This document shows positions 8,861 to 17,694 of a DNA stretch of 64,000 nucleotides, one piece after another. The DNA comes from Flavobacteriaceae bacterium (GTDB taxonomy: Bacteria > Bacteroidota > Bacteroidia > Flavobacteriales > Flavobacteriaceae). The position numbers and the translations under genes were made by a program. Position 1 is the first letter of the stretch, and the number at the start of each line of letters is the position of its first letter. The notes under the pieces are model-generated. The model saw only the letters and a program-made list of their open reading frames with translations, was not told the DNA's origin and did not search any database. The stretch lies in the NCBI GenBank assembly GCA_029243245.1, contig JAQWSK010000004.1, positions 305,419 to 369,418 on the forward strand, in the 5' to 3' direction.

Positions 8861-10137
8861 AACATTTCATCAAACTTATTTCTGATTTTACCTAAAGACA
8901 GATTTCCAATACTTCCTGTATGTGAATGTTTTACTGATCGATTCGGCTTGAATTTACCTGTTTTGATATTCTTTTTGTATTCAATATATACATCCCTAAA
9001 TGGTTTACCTTTATTTACCTCGGAATTTAAAGTATCAACACTAAACAGAGTGTCATATTTTTTTTGATCGGTAATTTGTTTTGAAATTTTAATTTGTGGC
9101 AAACTAAAAGTTAAAATATCTAAACATGATTTTAATTCTTCAATAGCATCAATTATAATTCCCTTAGTTAATTGTAACTCTCTATGGTATCCACTTGGAA
9201 GATTAGTCATTAGAATAGATAATTGATAAGGAACACCTTGAAGCATATTACACTTACCACGAATTAATTCAAAAATATCTGGATTTTTTTTATGAGGCAT
9301 TATACTAGATCCAGTAGTTAAATTATCAGGAAATGAAATAAACTCATATTCTTGCCCCATGTATAAACATATGTCCATTGACAATTTCGCAAGGGTGCTT
9401 CCTAGCATACCTATAGCTGTAGCAGTTGATTTTTCAACTTTCCCTCGACTCATTTGAGCTGCAGTAGAATTAAATTTGAGTGTGTTAAAGCCTAAAAGCT
9501 TTGTAGTTAATTCTCTGTTTATAGGAAAAGAACTTCCAAAACCTGCAGCACTCCCTAAAGGGTTTTGATCTGATAAACAATAAGCCGTATTTAAAAACTG
9601 GACATCATCAATTAGGCTTTCTGCATAAGCAGAAAACCACATTCCAAATGAAGTCGGCATAGCTGTTTGAAGATGTGTATAACCGGGCAGTAAATCTGCT
9701 TTATATTTTTCAGATAAATTAATTAACAAATCAAATAAATTTTTGGTTTGTAATTTCACTACTGAAATTTCATTCTTTAAGTATAGATGCATTGCAACTA
9801 AAACTTGATCGTTTCTTGATCTAGCTGTATGAATTTTTTTTCCAATAGCCCCTAATTTATCAATCAAAAGATATTCAATTTTTGAATGCATATCTTCAAA
9901 TTTGTTTTCAATAGTGAAGCTTCCATTTTCAGCTTGATTTTTAATTTCTAATAATACTTTACAGATTTCAAAAGTCTCTTGGTCTGTTAAAATTCCTATT
10001 TCACATAGCATTTTTGCATGAGCAATTGAAGCTTCACAATCATATTTAGCTAGTATAAGATCATATTTACGATCCTTTCCTACAGTAAATTGATCGACTT
10101 TTTCATTTGTTATTTTATTTTCTTCCCAGAGTTTCAT
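8857..10137 (-). CDS. argH: Argininosuccinate lyase
   Basis: A 426-residue member of the fumarase/aspartase superfamily. The signature loop SSIMPHKKNPD lies near residues 275-285 and carries the catalytic serine. HTARSRNDQV near 105 and PGYTHLQTAMPTSFG near 150 are the other two conserved regions. It splits argininosuccinate into arginine and fumarate, the last step of the pathway. It is shorter than the usual 455-465 residues but has all active-site regions. It is the last gene of the reverse-strand arginine operon, 11 bases after argE. Confidence 0.96.
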   Translation of the reverse strand: MKLWEENKITNEKVDQFTVGKDRKYDLILAKYDCEASIAHAKMLCEIGILTDQETFEICKVLLEIKNQAENGSFTIENKFEDMHSKIEYLLIDKLGAIGKKIHTARSRNDQVLVAMHLYLKNEISVVKLQTKNLFDLLINLSEKYKADLLPGYTHLQTAMPTSFGMWFSAYAESLIDDVQFLNTAYCLSDQNPLGSAAGFGSSFPINRELTTKLLGFNTLKFNSTAAQMSRGKVEKSTATAIGMLGSTLAKLSMDICLYMGQEYEFISFPDNLTTGSSIMPHKKNPDIFELIRGKCNMLQGVPYQLSILMTNLPSGYHRELQLTKGIIIDAIEELKSCLDILTFSLPQIKISKQITDQKKYDTLFSVDTLNSEVNKGKPFRDVYIEYKKNIKTGKFKPNRSVKHSHTGSIGNLSLGKIRNKFDEMF

Positions 10138-10148
10138 TCGAATAGTTT

Positions 10149-11207
10149 TTATAGAATATTTTTTAATAATTGTATATAAATTTCAATAGCTTCAACAATT
10201 TCATTAACATATATATATTCATTAGCTGTATGAGATCTAGTTGATAAACCCGGCCCCATTTTTATTGATGGACAACTTAATGCCGTTTGATCTGAAAGGG
10301 TAGGAGATCCGTACGTAATTCTATTAATATTAATTCCTGATTGAACCAATTCATGTTTTATGTCTATAGATGAAGAGCCTAGCCTCAAAGATCTTGGGAT
10401 TAATTTGCAGGGAGCTTCCTTAATTAAAATTTTTGAAATTTCTTCGTTAGTATATTTATCATTTACCCTAACGTCAATTACTAAATTTACTTTGGCTGGA
10501 ATTACATTATGTTCTTTTCCAGAAGAAATTTGTGTAATCGTAATTTTCACTGGGCCCAATAAGTCTGATTTTTTTTTAAATGAATAATTTTCAAACCATT
10601 CTAATACTTTAGGTAATTTCATAATCGCACTATCATTGTTATAATGTGCCGCATGTGTCGCTGTTCCGTTTATAACACCATCAAATACAATCAAACCTTT
10701 TTCTGCAACAGCTAAATTCATCTCGGTAGGTTCTCCAATAATTGCAAGGTCAACTGAAGGTAGTTTAGGAATTAAAGCTCTCAAACTGTTGATTCCTGCA
10801 GTTTCCTCTTCACCTGATGCTGCAATTAAAAGGTTATATTTTAAATTCTTTTGTTTATAATAAAATGTAAATAATGCAATAAGTGAAACTAATGCTCCAC
10901 CCGCATCATTAGTCCCTAAGCCATATATTTTCCCATTTTCAATATCAACTTTGAATGGATCTCTAGTATATGCGGTGTTTGGTTGCACAGTATCGTGATG
11001 AGAGTTTAAAAGAAGAGTAGGCTTATTTGGGTCGTAAAATCTGTTTAGTGCCCAAACATTATTTTTTGATCTGTTAAATATAATTTCATTTTCAATGAAC
11101 CACTTTTCAATTCTATTTGCTGTTTTGTCTTCTTCACCTGAAAAAGATTGAATGCCAATTAAATCTTTTAATAATACTATTGCCCTTTCTGTCAATTCCT
11201 TTTTCAT
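10149..11207 (-). CDS. argE: M20 family deacylase, acetyl/succinyl-ornithine or -citrulline deacylase type
   Basis: A 352-residue M20 metallopeptidase. Zinc ligands are visible in LLNSHHDTVQP (about 70), GTNDAGGALVSL (about 97), the SGEEETAG pair (about 130), GEPTE (about 158) and a late histidine in TRSHTANEY. In the operon it lies between argB and argH next to a transcarbamylase of the acyl-ornithine type. By analogy with Bacteroides and Xanthomonas it most likely removes the acyl group from N-acyl-citrulline rather than from N-acyl-ornithine. Whether the acyl group is acetyl or succinyl cannot be read from this protein. argB ends two bases upstream, so translation is probably coupled. Confidence 0.88.
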   Translation of the reverse strand: MKKELTERAIVLLKDLIGIQSFSGEEDKTANRIEKWFIENEIIFNRSKNNVWALNRFYDPNKPTLLLNSHHDTVQPNTAYTRDPFKVDIENGKIYGLGTNDAGGALVSLIALFTFYYKQKNLKYNLLIAASGEEETAGINSLRALIPKLPSVDLAIIGEPTEMNLAVAEKGLIVFDGVINGTATHAAHYNNDSAIMKLPKVLEWFENYSFKKKSDLLGPVKITITQISSGKEHNVIPAKVNLVIDVRVNDKYTNEEISKILIKEAPCKLIPRSLRLGSSSIDIKHELVQSGININRITYGSPTLSDQTALSCPSIKMGPGLSTRSHTANEYIYVNEIVEAIEIYIQLLKNIL

Positions 11208-11208
11208 A

Positions 11209-11982
11209 TTATAAAATTAGAGTTGTATGAACTTCATTAATTTTAATCATTTTTGGGGATCCAATTTTAACCATATTTACTCCATTTTTAAGAGCATCAA
11301 AACAATTATCAATTTTTGGAATCATTCCTAAATTGATCATTTCCTTTGATTTAAGGTCATCATAAATTTCAGGATTAATCAATTCAATTACACTTTGTTC
11401 GTCACTAATAGATCCTAGAACGCCATTTTTTTCAAAACAATACCATAAAGAGACTTCAAAATGACTTGAAAGACTTTTTGCAATAGATGATGCTATAGTA
11501 TCTGCATTGGTATTTAAAAGTTGACCATTTTTATCATGAGATATTGCACAACATACAGGGGTTAGAGCATTTTCTAACAATAATAAAAACAAGTTTAAAT
11601 TGATTTCTGTAATATCTCCAACAAATCCATAATCAATATCTTTCACAGACCTTTTTACTGCTGAGATTAAATTACCGTCTGCCCCTGAAAGCCCAATAGC
11701 GTTACAGTTTAATGCTTGTAACTTTACTACAATATTTTTGTTAATTTCCCCTCCATACATCATCGTAATAATGTTTAAATTATCTTCATCTGTAATTCTT
11801 CTTCCTTCGATCATTTGAACAGGAATATTTAGTTTATTAGCCATTGCTGTAGCTTTTTTACCCCCACCATGAATTAATATTTTGAATCCTTTTAGCTCAC
11901 TAAAATCTTGCAAAAAAGATTCTAGTTTTGTAGAATTTTCAATTATATTACCTCCAATTTTGACAACAAAAAGTTTATCCAT
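11209..11982 (-). CDS. argB: Acetylglutamate kinase (possibly N-succinylglutamate kinase)
   Basis: A 257-residue amino-acid kinase. VVKIGGNIIE at the N-terminus holds the phosphate-binding lysine, LIHGGGKKATAMANKL near residue 38 is the second glycine loop, and LLNTNADTIASSIA near 155 is the nucleotide-site motif. It phosphorylates the gamma-carboxyl of N-acylglutamate. It lacks an N-terminal helix, so it is probably the hexamer-independent, arginine-insensitive form; that is inference from length. The start codon overlaps the argF' stop by eight bases. If the pathway uses succinyl intermediates, its substrate would be N-succinylglutamate. Confidence 0.93.
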   Translation of the reverse strand: MDKLFVVKIGGNIIENSTKLESFLQDFSELKGFKILIHGGGKKATAMANKLNIPVQMIEGRRITDEDNLNIITMMYGGEINKNIVVKLQALNCNAIGLSGADGNLISAVKRSVKDIDYGFVGDITEINLNLFLLLLENALTPVCCAISHDKNGQLLNTNADTIASSIAKSLSSHFEVSLWYCFEKNGVLGSISDEQSVIELINPEIYDDLKSKEMINLGMIPKIDNCFDALKNGVNMVKIGSPKMIKINEVHTTLIL

Positions 11983-12922
11983 TTTCTAAAATTTCTTTTA
12001 AAACTGCTTGTGCAGCATAAATTCTATTTTCTGACTGTTTTATAACCAACGAATTAGGATTATCCAAAACACTGTCTGCTACAACAACATTTCTTCTTAC
12101 AGGAAGACAGTGCATGAATTTAGCATTATTAGTGAGCTTCATTTTTTTTGGGGTTAGCATCCATTTGTCATCAGTTTTAAATATTTGACCATACTGCTCA
12201 TAAGAACACCAGCTTTTTGCATAAACAAAATCTGCTCCTTCAATAGCTTTATTTTGATCTGTATAGATTTTCACACCTTTTGTTATTTCAGGATTTAAAG
12301 CGTATCCTTCGGGATTAGCTATTATAAATTCAGCATCAATATTTTTCATCATTTTTATAAAAGAATTCCCTACTGCGTGGGGAAGTGCTTTAGGATGGGG
12401 AGCCCAGGTTAAAACTATTTTAGGACGATGAGGAGTTCTATATTCTGTTAGTGTAATAGCGTCAGCAAGAGCTTGAAGTGGGTGTGCCGTAGCACTTTCC
12501 ATGTTAATAATTGGAATCGTTGCATGCTTTGCAAAACTATTTAATACAATTTCTGCTTCATCTTTTACTTTATTAGTCAGAGAAGCAAAAGCCCTTATAG
12601 CAACCATATCACAGTATTGAGATACTACTCCAGCAGCTTCTTTAACATGTTCTGATCTTATTCCGGTCATTCTTGCTCCATCTTCAAACTCTAAAGCCCA
12701 AGCTTCATTACTAAAATTCATTATCATTAAATGAATCCCAAGATTATTTGCAGCTCTTTGTGTACTTAACCTTGTTCTTAAACTAGGATTAAAAAACAAC
12801 ATTCCTAATGTTTTTCCTTTTCCTAGGGAACTATATTTAGTAATGTTCTGTTTTAAGTCAATTGCTTGTGAAAGTGTTTTGTTAAAATTTGTTAGATCTT
12901 CTAGCTTGATAAAATTTTTCAT
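11975..12922 (-). CDS. argF': N-succinylornithine/N-acetylornithine carbamoyltransferase
   Basis: A 315-residue transcarbamylase. The carbamoyl-phosphate loop reads FFNPSLRTRLSTQRAA, not the STRT of ordinary ornithine transcarbamylase. The C-terminal HCLPVRRN motif and ESATAHPLQALAD are present. These are marks of the acyl-ornithine transcarbamylases of Xanthomonas (acetyl) and Bacteroides (succinyl). In published work one loop residue sets the choice: Glu92 gives acetyl use, while Pro, Ser, Ala or Val gives succinyl use. My by-eye alignment places the serine of IRSEHVKEAA at that position, which favours succinylornithine. The gene overlaps argD and argB by four and eight bases. Confidence 0.9.
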   Translation of the reverse strand: MKNFIKLEDLTNFNKTLSQAIDLKQNITKYSSLGKGKTLGMLFFNPSLRTRLSTQRAANNLGIHLMIMNFSNEAWALEFEDGARMTGIRSEHVKEAAGVVSQYCDMVAIRAFASLTNKVKDEAEIVLNSFAKHATIPIINMESATAHPLQALADAITLTEYRTPHRPKIVLTWAPHPKALPHAVGNSFIKMMKNIDAEFIIANPEGYALNPEITKGVKIYTDQNKAIEGADFVYAKSWCSYEQYGQIFKTDDKWMLTPKKMKLTNNAKFMHCLPVRRNVVVADSVLDNPNSLVIKQSENRIYAAQAVLKEILENG

Positions 12923-14043
12923 AACAATTCTTTTAATGATTTAAAAAAATTATCAATATGAGCCATTTGAACGGTTAAAGGCGGTAAAATTCTCAATAGG
13001 TTTTTATTACCACTTCCGCCAGTAAATATTTTTTTATTATAAATTAATTTTTTTCTAAGGTCACTAACTTGAAAGTCAAACTCTAAACCTAACATTAACC
13101 CACGACCTTTAATTCTAATTACTTGGGAAATGCTTTTCGCTTTTTTAACAAAATAATCTCCCATAATTTTAGCATTATCTTGGAGTTTTTCTCTTTTAAT
13201 AACATCTAAAACAGTTATTGAAGCAGTGCATGCAAGGTAATTTCCGCCAAATGTTGTTCCTAGCATTCCATATTTAGACTTTATATCTTGATGAACAAGA
13301 ACTCCTCCAACGGGAAAACCATTTCCCATTCCTTTTGCCATGCAAATAAAATGTGGTTCAATATTGTATTTTTGGAAGGCAAAGAATTTTCCAGATCTAC
13401 CAAAACCAGATTGTACTTCGTCAGCAATTAAGCAAGCTTGATATTTCTTACACATTTTTTCTATGGATAAGACAAATTCTTCACTTGCTTCATCTAAACC
13501 ACCATAACCCTGAATGGATTCAAATAAAACTGCACAAACATCACCTTTTTTTAATTCATTTTCTAAAGCATAAGTATCATCAAGTGAAATAAATGTTACT
13601 TTCTGTTGTTGGTCAATAGGTGAATGAAAACTTCTAAAATCTGTTGCTGCAATAGCTGTAGTTGTTCTTCCATGAAATGCATTTTTAAAGGCAATAATTC
13701 TTTTCTTTCCAGTATGCATTGAAGAAAGTTTTAATGCATTTTCAATTGATTCAGCTCCTGAATTACATATAAATAATCGATAATTTAAACAAGCTGATAA
13801 ACTTTCAATTGAATTTGCTAGTTCTTTTTGTAGAGGATTAATTACAGAATTTGAATAAAACCCAATTCTATTTAATTGACTAGAAATATTTTTAATATAT
13901 TCTGGATGAGAATGACCTATTGAAATAACAGCATGTCCACCATAAAGATCAAGATATTTGTTTCCATCTTTATCATAAACAAATACATCTTTTGCTTTTG
14001 TTAGGTTAACGTCATATAAAGGGTAAACATCAAATAATTTCAT
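12919..14043 (-). CDS. argD: Acetylornithine/succinylornithine aminotransferase
   Basis: About 374 residues from the ATG at 14043. An in-frame ATG lies seven codons upstream at 14064, but starting there would overlap proC by 20 bases, and family members begin near MKLFDVYPLYDV. It is a class-III PLP aminotransferase: the PLP-binding IADEVQSGFGRSG lies near residue 207, the Schiff-base lysine in CMAKGMGNGFPVGG near 233, and GGHAVISIGHSHPE near the N-terminus. It aminates N-acylglutamate semialdehyde to N-acylornithine. It sits between proC and argF' in the arginine operon. Confidence 0.95.
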   Translation of the reverse strand: MKLFDVYPLYDVNLTKAKDVFVYDKDGNKYLDLYGGHAVISIGHSHPEYIKNISSQLNRIGFYSNSVINPLQKELANSIESLSACLNYRLFICNSGAESIENALKLSSMHTGKKRIIAFKNAFHGRTTTAIAATDFRSFHSPIDQQQKVTFISLDDTYALENELKKGDVCAVLFESIQGYGGLDEASEEFVLSIEKMCKKYQACLIADEVQSGFGRSGKFFAFQKYNIEPHFICMAKGMGNGFPVGGVLVHQDIKSKYGMLGTTFGGNYLACTASITVLDVIKREKLQDNAKIMGDYFVKKAKSISQVIRIKGRGLMLGLEFDFQVSDLRKKLIYNKKIFTGGSGNKNLLRILPPLTVQMAHIDNFFKSLKELL

Positions 14044-14044
14044 A

Positions 14045-14845
14045 TTATTGTTTTGAGATTTCATTAATTTTTTTAAAAGATGCGATTAAGCCTTTAATTA
14101 GAGATGAACTCAAGCCTTGATGTTCCATTTCATTGAGACCCGTTATAGTGCATCCTTTTGGAGTTGTTACTTTATCAATTTCTTGTTCGGGATGCGATTT
14201 AGTATCTATTAATAAAGTAGCAGCTCCTAATGCAGTATAAATTGACATTTTCATTGATTCATTTACATCAAAACCTAATTGAACTCCCCCTTGTGTAGTT
14301 GCTCGAATGAGCCTCATCCAAAAAGCAATTCCACTAGCACACAGAACTGTAGCAGCTTGCATGTATTGCTCTTCAATTATAATTGAAGTTCCAAGAGCGT
14401 TAAATATTGCAGTAGCAATATTAATACGTTTCTTTCCAGTTTCATTACTACATAAACATGTCATTGACTTGCCAACAGATATTGCAGTATTTGGCATTGA
14501 TCTAATAACAGGATAGTTTTCACTAATAATAGATTCAATCCGATTAATTTTAAAACCAGTTATGGTAGATATTATTACATGTTTTTCATTTAATAGATCT
14601 ACGACTTCAGTAAGAACATTTTCAAGCTGACTTGGTTGTACTGCAAAAATTAATATATCGGAGTTTGATACAGCTTCTCTATTATCATTAGTTACAGTTA
14701 TATTTCGATTTTCATTCCATTTTTGTATATCTTCATAATTTCTTTTAGTTAGATAAAGCTTAGTAATTATATCATTGATTATAAGTCCCTTAGCAATGCT
14801 TAATCCTAGATTTCCTGTACCTATAATGGCTATTTTCATTTTCAT
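14045..14845 (-). CDS. proC: Pyrroline-5-carboxylate reductase
   Basis: A 266-residue P5C reductase. The NAD(P)-binding GTGNLGLSIAKGL is at the N-terminus, followed by SDILIFAVQPSQLENVL and a substrate/dimer region with VIRSMPNTAISVGKSMTCL. The late VTTPKGCTITGLNEME matches the family signature. It reduces pyrroline-5-carboxylate to proline. Finding it inside the arginine operon, between argC and argD, suggests a direct link between ornithine/glutamate semialdehyde and proline synthesis. It is not required for arginine synthesis itself. Spacing to argC is five bases. Confidence 0.95.
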   Translation of the reverse strand: MKMKIAIIGTGNLGLSIAKGLIINDIITKLYLTKRNYEDIQKWNENRNITVTNDNREAVSNSDILIFAVQPSQLENVLTEVVDLLNEKHVIISTITGFKINRIESIISENYPVIRSMPNTAISVGKSMTCLCSNETGKKRINIATAIFNALGTSIIIEEQYMQAATVLCASGIAFWMRLIRATTQGGVQLGFDVNESMKMSIYTALGAATLLIDTKSHPEQEIDKVTTPKGCTITGLNEMEHQGLSSSLIKGLIASFKKINEISKQ

Positions 14846-14850
14846 TTTAT

Positions 14851-15825
14851 TTAATAAATACTTGATTTTAGTTTCAAACCTAAATTTTCATTCCATCCCA
14901 TCATTAAATTGACGTTTTGTATAGCTTGTCCTGATGCACCTTTTATTAAATTATCAATTACAGAGGTAATTAATAAAAGATTTTCATGTTTATATAAATG
15001 AATAAAACAGTTGTTTGAATTAACTACATTTTTTAAATCAATTTCATTTTCTGAGATGTGTGTAAAGGGAGCATTCAAATAAAAATCATTATATATTTTT
15101 TTGGCTTCTTTAATAGTTCCTTTATATTCAAGATAGGATGTTGAAAAAATTCCCCTTGTGAAATTACCTCTATTGGGAATAAAAATAAGATTCGTCTCAT
15201 TATTCTGAAGATTTGAAAGTGTTTCGATAATTTCTCCCAAATGTTGATGAGTAAAAGGTTTATACCACGACAGATTATTACTCCTCCAGCTAAAATGTTT
15301 TGTTGAAGAAAATTGAGCTCCAGCACCAGTACTACCAGTTGTAGCATTGATGTGAACCTTACTATTAAGTAGTCTATTTTTTGCTAAAGGGAGTAATGAT
15401 AATTGAATTACAGTTGCAAAGCACCCCGGATTAGCAATTGCATTTGCAGATATAATATCTTCTTTTTTATATTCTGGTAGTCCATAAATAAATTTTCTTC
15501 CTTTAAACGTATTGTTTTTATTTAAACGAAAATCATTACTTAAATCAATAATTATAGTAGAATCAGAAAAAATATTTTTTTCTAAAAATTTCAAAGATTT
15601 TCCATGCCCTAAACAAAGGAAAACTATCTCAACTTGATTATTAATTTTATTTGTAAAACATAAGTTAGTATTTCCCAACAAATCAGGATGAGTATCACTT
15701 AAGGGAGAGTTTTGTCTAGTTGTACTATAAACAAAATCTAAATCTATTCTGGGATGAGTTAGTATTAATCGAATTAATTCCCCGCCTGTATAACCTGATC
15801 CTCCAATAATTCCTGCTGTTTTCAT
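14851..15825 (-). CDS. argC: N-acetyl-gamma-glutamyl-phosphate reductase
   Basis: A 324-residue NAD(P)-dependent dehydrogenase. It has GIIGGSGYTGGELIRLI at the N-terminus, the catalytic cysteine in ANPGCFATVIQLSL near residue 134, and a histidine in FTHQHLGEI near 195. It reduces N-acylglutamyl phosphate to the semialdehyde, using the argB product. Its ATG overlaps the argG stop by one base. A long overlapping reading frame at 15075-15347 on the same strand is a shadow of this gene. Confidence 0.95.
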   Translation of the reverse strand: MKTAGIIGGSGYTGGELIRLILTHPRIDLDFVYSTTRQNSPLSDTHPDLLGNTNLCFTNKINNQVEIVFLCLGHGKSLKFLEKNIFSDSTIIIDLSNDFRLNKNNTFKGRKFIYGLPEYKKEDIISANAIANPGCFATVIQLSLLPLAKNRLLNSKVHINATTGSTGAGAQFSSTKHFSWRSNNLSWYKPFTHQHLGEIIETLSNLQNNETNLIFIPNRGNFTRGIFSTSYLEYKGTIKEAKKIYNDFYLNAPFTHISENEIDLKNVVNSNNCFIHLYKHENLLLITSVIDNLIKGASGQAIQNVNLMMGWNENLGLKLKSSIY

Positions 15826-17006
15826 TATTTACTATTTATGTTTTTAAAAATTTTGTGTGCATTTGCAGTTATTTTTATAAAACCTTTTGCATCAATTGCT
15901 GACCAATTATTATTCATTTCCCCATAGTCTCCATATGATGTGTTCATTAAATCATTTTTAGATTTAACACCTTCCAGTTCAAACCTATAAGGATGAAGTT
16001 TTAAAAAAACTTCTCCATTTACATTTGTTTGACTTTTTTGTAAAAATGCTTCTATATCCCTCATAGCAGGATCTAGATAGTTTCCTTCATGTAAAAGCAT
16101 TCCATAAAAATTTGCTAGTTGTTCTTTTTGAAATTGTTGCCATTTAGACAGAGTATGCTTTTCTAACAAATGATGAGCTTTGATTATTATTAGAGGAGCT
16201 GCTGCTTCAAATCCAACACGGCCTTTAATACCTATAATGGTATCACCAACATGAATACCCCTTCCAATAGCAAAACCTTTAGCTATTTCTTGCAGCCTTT
16301 CAATTAAAATAACAGAATTTCCTTTTTTCCCATTTAATGCTACCAGATGTCCTTTGTTAAACTTAAGGGTTATTTTTTTTGATTTTGTCTCAACTAATTT
16401 ACTTGGATAAGCTTTTTCGGGTAGGTTATTAAGCGAAGTCAAGGTTTCATTACCTCCAACACTAGTGCCCCATAAACCTTGATTTATAGAATATTGGGCA
16501 TTTTTCCACGAAATATTAATTCCATTTGATTTCAAGTATTTAATTTCATCTTTTCTAGATAATCTTTGATCTCTAATTGGAGTGATTATTTCTATATTAG
16601 GGGCTAGCGTTTGAAAAATTAAATCAAAACGTACTTGATCGTTTCCAGCTCCTGTACTTCCATGTGCAATATATTTAGCATCTATACTTTTAGCGTAGTT
16701 AATTATTTCAATTGCTTGAATAATTCTTTCTGAACTAACAGATAAAGGATAAGTATTATTTTTTAATACATTTCCGAATATTAAGTATTTTATAATTTTA
16801 TTATAAAATGAATTTAGAGCATTAATGGATTTATAGTCTTTTGCGCCAAGCCTAAGAGCTTTATCTTTTTGCTCCCTTATATCATTTGTTGTAAAACCAC
16901 CTGTATTTATTGAAACTGCATGTACCTGGTAGCCTTCTTGAGAAAGCTTCATTATACAATAAGATGTATCAAGACCACCACTATAGGCAAGAATTAGTTT
17001 TTTCAT
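15825..17006 (-). CDS. argG: Argininosuccinate synthase
   Basis: A 393-residue N-type ATP pyrophosphatase. The P-loop AYSGGLDTSYC is at residues 6-16. AHGSTGAGNDQVRFD near 114 is the substrate-binding signature, and GRVGFEAAAP near 267 is also conserved. It joins citrulline to aspartate with ATP. Because the cluster has an acyl-ornithine transcarbamylase, the citrulline probably comes from deacylation by the neighbouring ArgE-like protein. Its ATG overlaps the stop of the upstream GNAT gene by four bases. Confidence 0.96.
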   Translation of the reverse strand: MKKLILAYSGGLDTSYCIMKLSQEGYQVHAVSINTGGFTTNDIREQKDKALRLGAKDYKSINALNSFYNKIIKYLIFGNVLKNNTYPLSVSSERIIQAIEIINYAKSIDAKYIAHGSTGAGNDQVRFDLIFQTLAPNIEIITPIRDQRLSRKDEIKYLKSNGINISWKNAQYSINQGLWGTSVGGNETLTSLNNLPEKAYPSKLVETKSKKITLKFNKGHLVALNGKKGNSVILIERLQEIAKGFAIGRGIHVGDTIIGIKGRVGFEAAAPLIIIKAHHLLEKHTLSKWQQFQKEQLANFYGMLLHEGNYLDPAMRDIEAFLQKSQTNVNGEVFLKLHPYRFELEGVKSKNDLMNTSYGDYGEMNNNWSAIDAKGFIKITANAHKIFKNINSK

Positions 17007-17581
17007 TTTATTTTATTTTTGAAGAGAATCTTTAAAAATTTAGTAGGTTTTATTTTTTTTTTCTTGGACTGATACAGCATACCTGTGCAAAGACATAATT
17101 TTCTTTCGGTTCGAGTAAGCACATCATAATTCTTACATGTCTGACATCCTTTCCAAAACTCAGGGTCTTTAGTAAGTGCAGAAAAATGAACGGGTTTGTA
17201 TCCCAACTCATAGTTTATTTTCATAACTGCTTGACCTGTAGTTATTCCAAATATTTTTGCTATTGGAAATTTTTTTCTTGAAAGTTCAAAAACTCTTTTT
17301 TTAATTTTTCTGGCCAAACCTTTACCTCTAAACTTTGGATCAACAATTAAACCAGAATGAGCTACATATCTACCATGATCCCAGATTTCAATATAGCAAA
17401 ACCCTGCAAATTCTTTATCTACAAAAGCAATGACTGAATTTCCATTTTCTATCTTTTTAGAAATATATTCAGGAGATCTTCTTGCTATTCCTGTGCCTCG
17501 AACTTTTGCTGAAGCATTTAGGCAAGCTGAAATTTTAATTGCATGATGTAAATGTGAAGGATTTGAAATTTCAATATCCAT
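17003..17581 (-). CDS. GNAT family N-acyltransferase, probable N-acyl-glutamate synthase
   Basis: A 192-residue GNAT-fold protein and the first gene of the arginine operon. The acyl-CoA binding loop is visible in VDPKFRGKGLARKIKKRV (about residues 85-100). The C-terminal region carries two cysteine pairs (CQTC and CLC, about 30 residues apart) that could bind zinc or iron, followed by a lysine-rich tail. No classical argA or argJ is in the cluster, so this protein is the likely enzyme that puts an acyl group (acetyl or succinyl) on glutamate. That role is inferred from position and fold. The 5' side is a 356-base gene-free stretch with a structured element. Confidence 0.8.
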   Translation of the reverse strand: MDIEISNPSHLHHAIKISACLNASAKVRGTGIARRSPEYISKKIENGNSVIAFVDKEFAGFCYIEIWDHGRYVAHSGLIVDPKFRGKGLARKIKKRVFELSRKKFPIAKIFGITTGQAVMKINYELGYKPVHFSALTKDPEFWKGCQTCKNYDVLTRTERKLCLCTGMLYQSKKKKIKPTKFLKILFKNKIK

Positions 17582-17624
17582 GATTAGAAAAAATAAGAAT
17601 TAATAAAAAAGTTGAAAGTAATTA

Positions 17625-17694
17625 GGAACCGGACTCACCGTAATTCCATAGAAATATAATGCCCTTAGGCGGGACGTCGAAAGTTAGGATGTCC
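17625..17694. ncRNA. Candidate structured RNA element upstream of the arginine operon
   Basis: Three adjacent inverted repeats can be drawn. Hairpin A, 17625-17647: GGAA with TTCC enclosing CGG/CCG around an ACTCA loop. Hairpin B, 17661-17670: GCC and GGC around CTTA. Hairpin C, 17672-17694: GGACGTC with GATGTCC around a nine-base loop. C at 62-64 and G at 71-73 of the 17600 block can also pair, which would compete with C. As a minus-strand transcript it would be the 5' leader of the GNAT-argG operon (ends about 44 bases before the ATG). On the plus strand hairpin C has a G-U pair where the minus strand has an A-C mismatch, which favours plus. I do not recognise a known riboswitch class. Confidence 0.45.

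Noticed and set aside
13353..13592. 79-codon forward frame inside argD
   Set aside because: It is a His/Leu-rich shadow frame opposite argD, with no start signal.
17625..17694. Possible cobalamin or ZTP riboswitch
   Set aside because: Short similarities (GGAA...CGGTGA...TCCGG; CCGCCTAAGGGCA) exist, but the invariant B12 box and the 5' half of the ZTP motif are absent.
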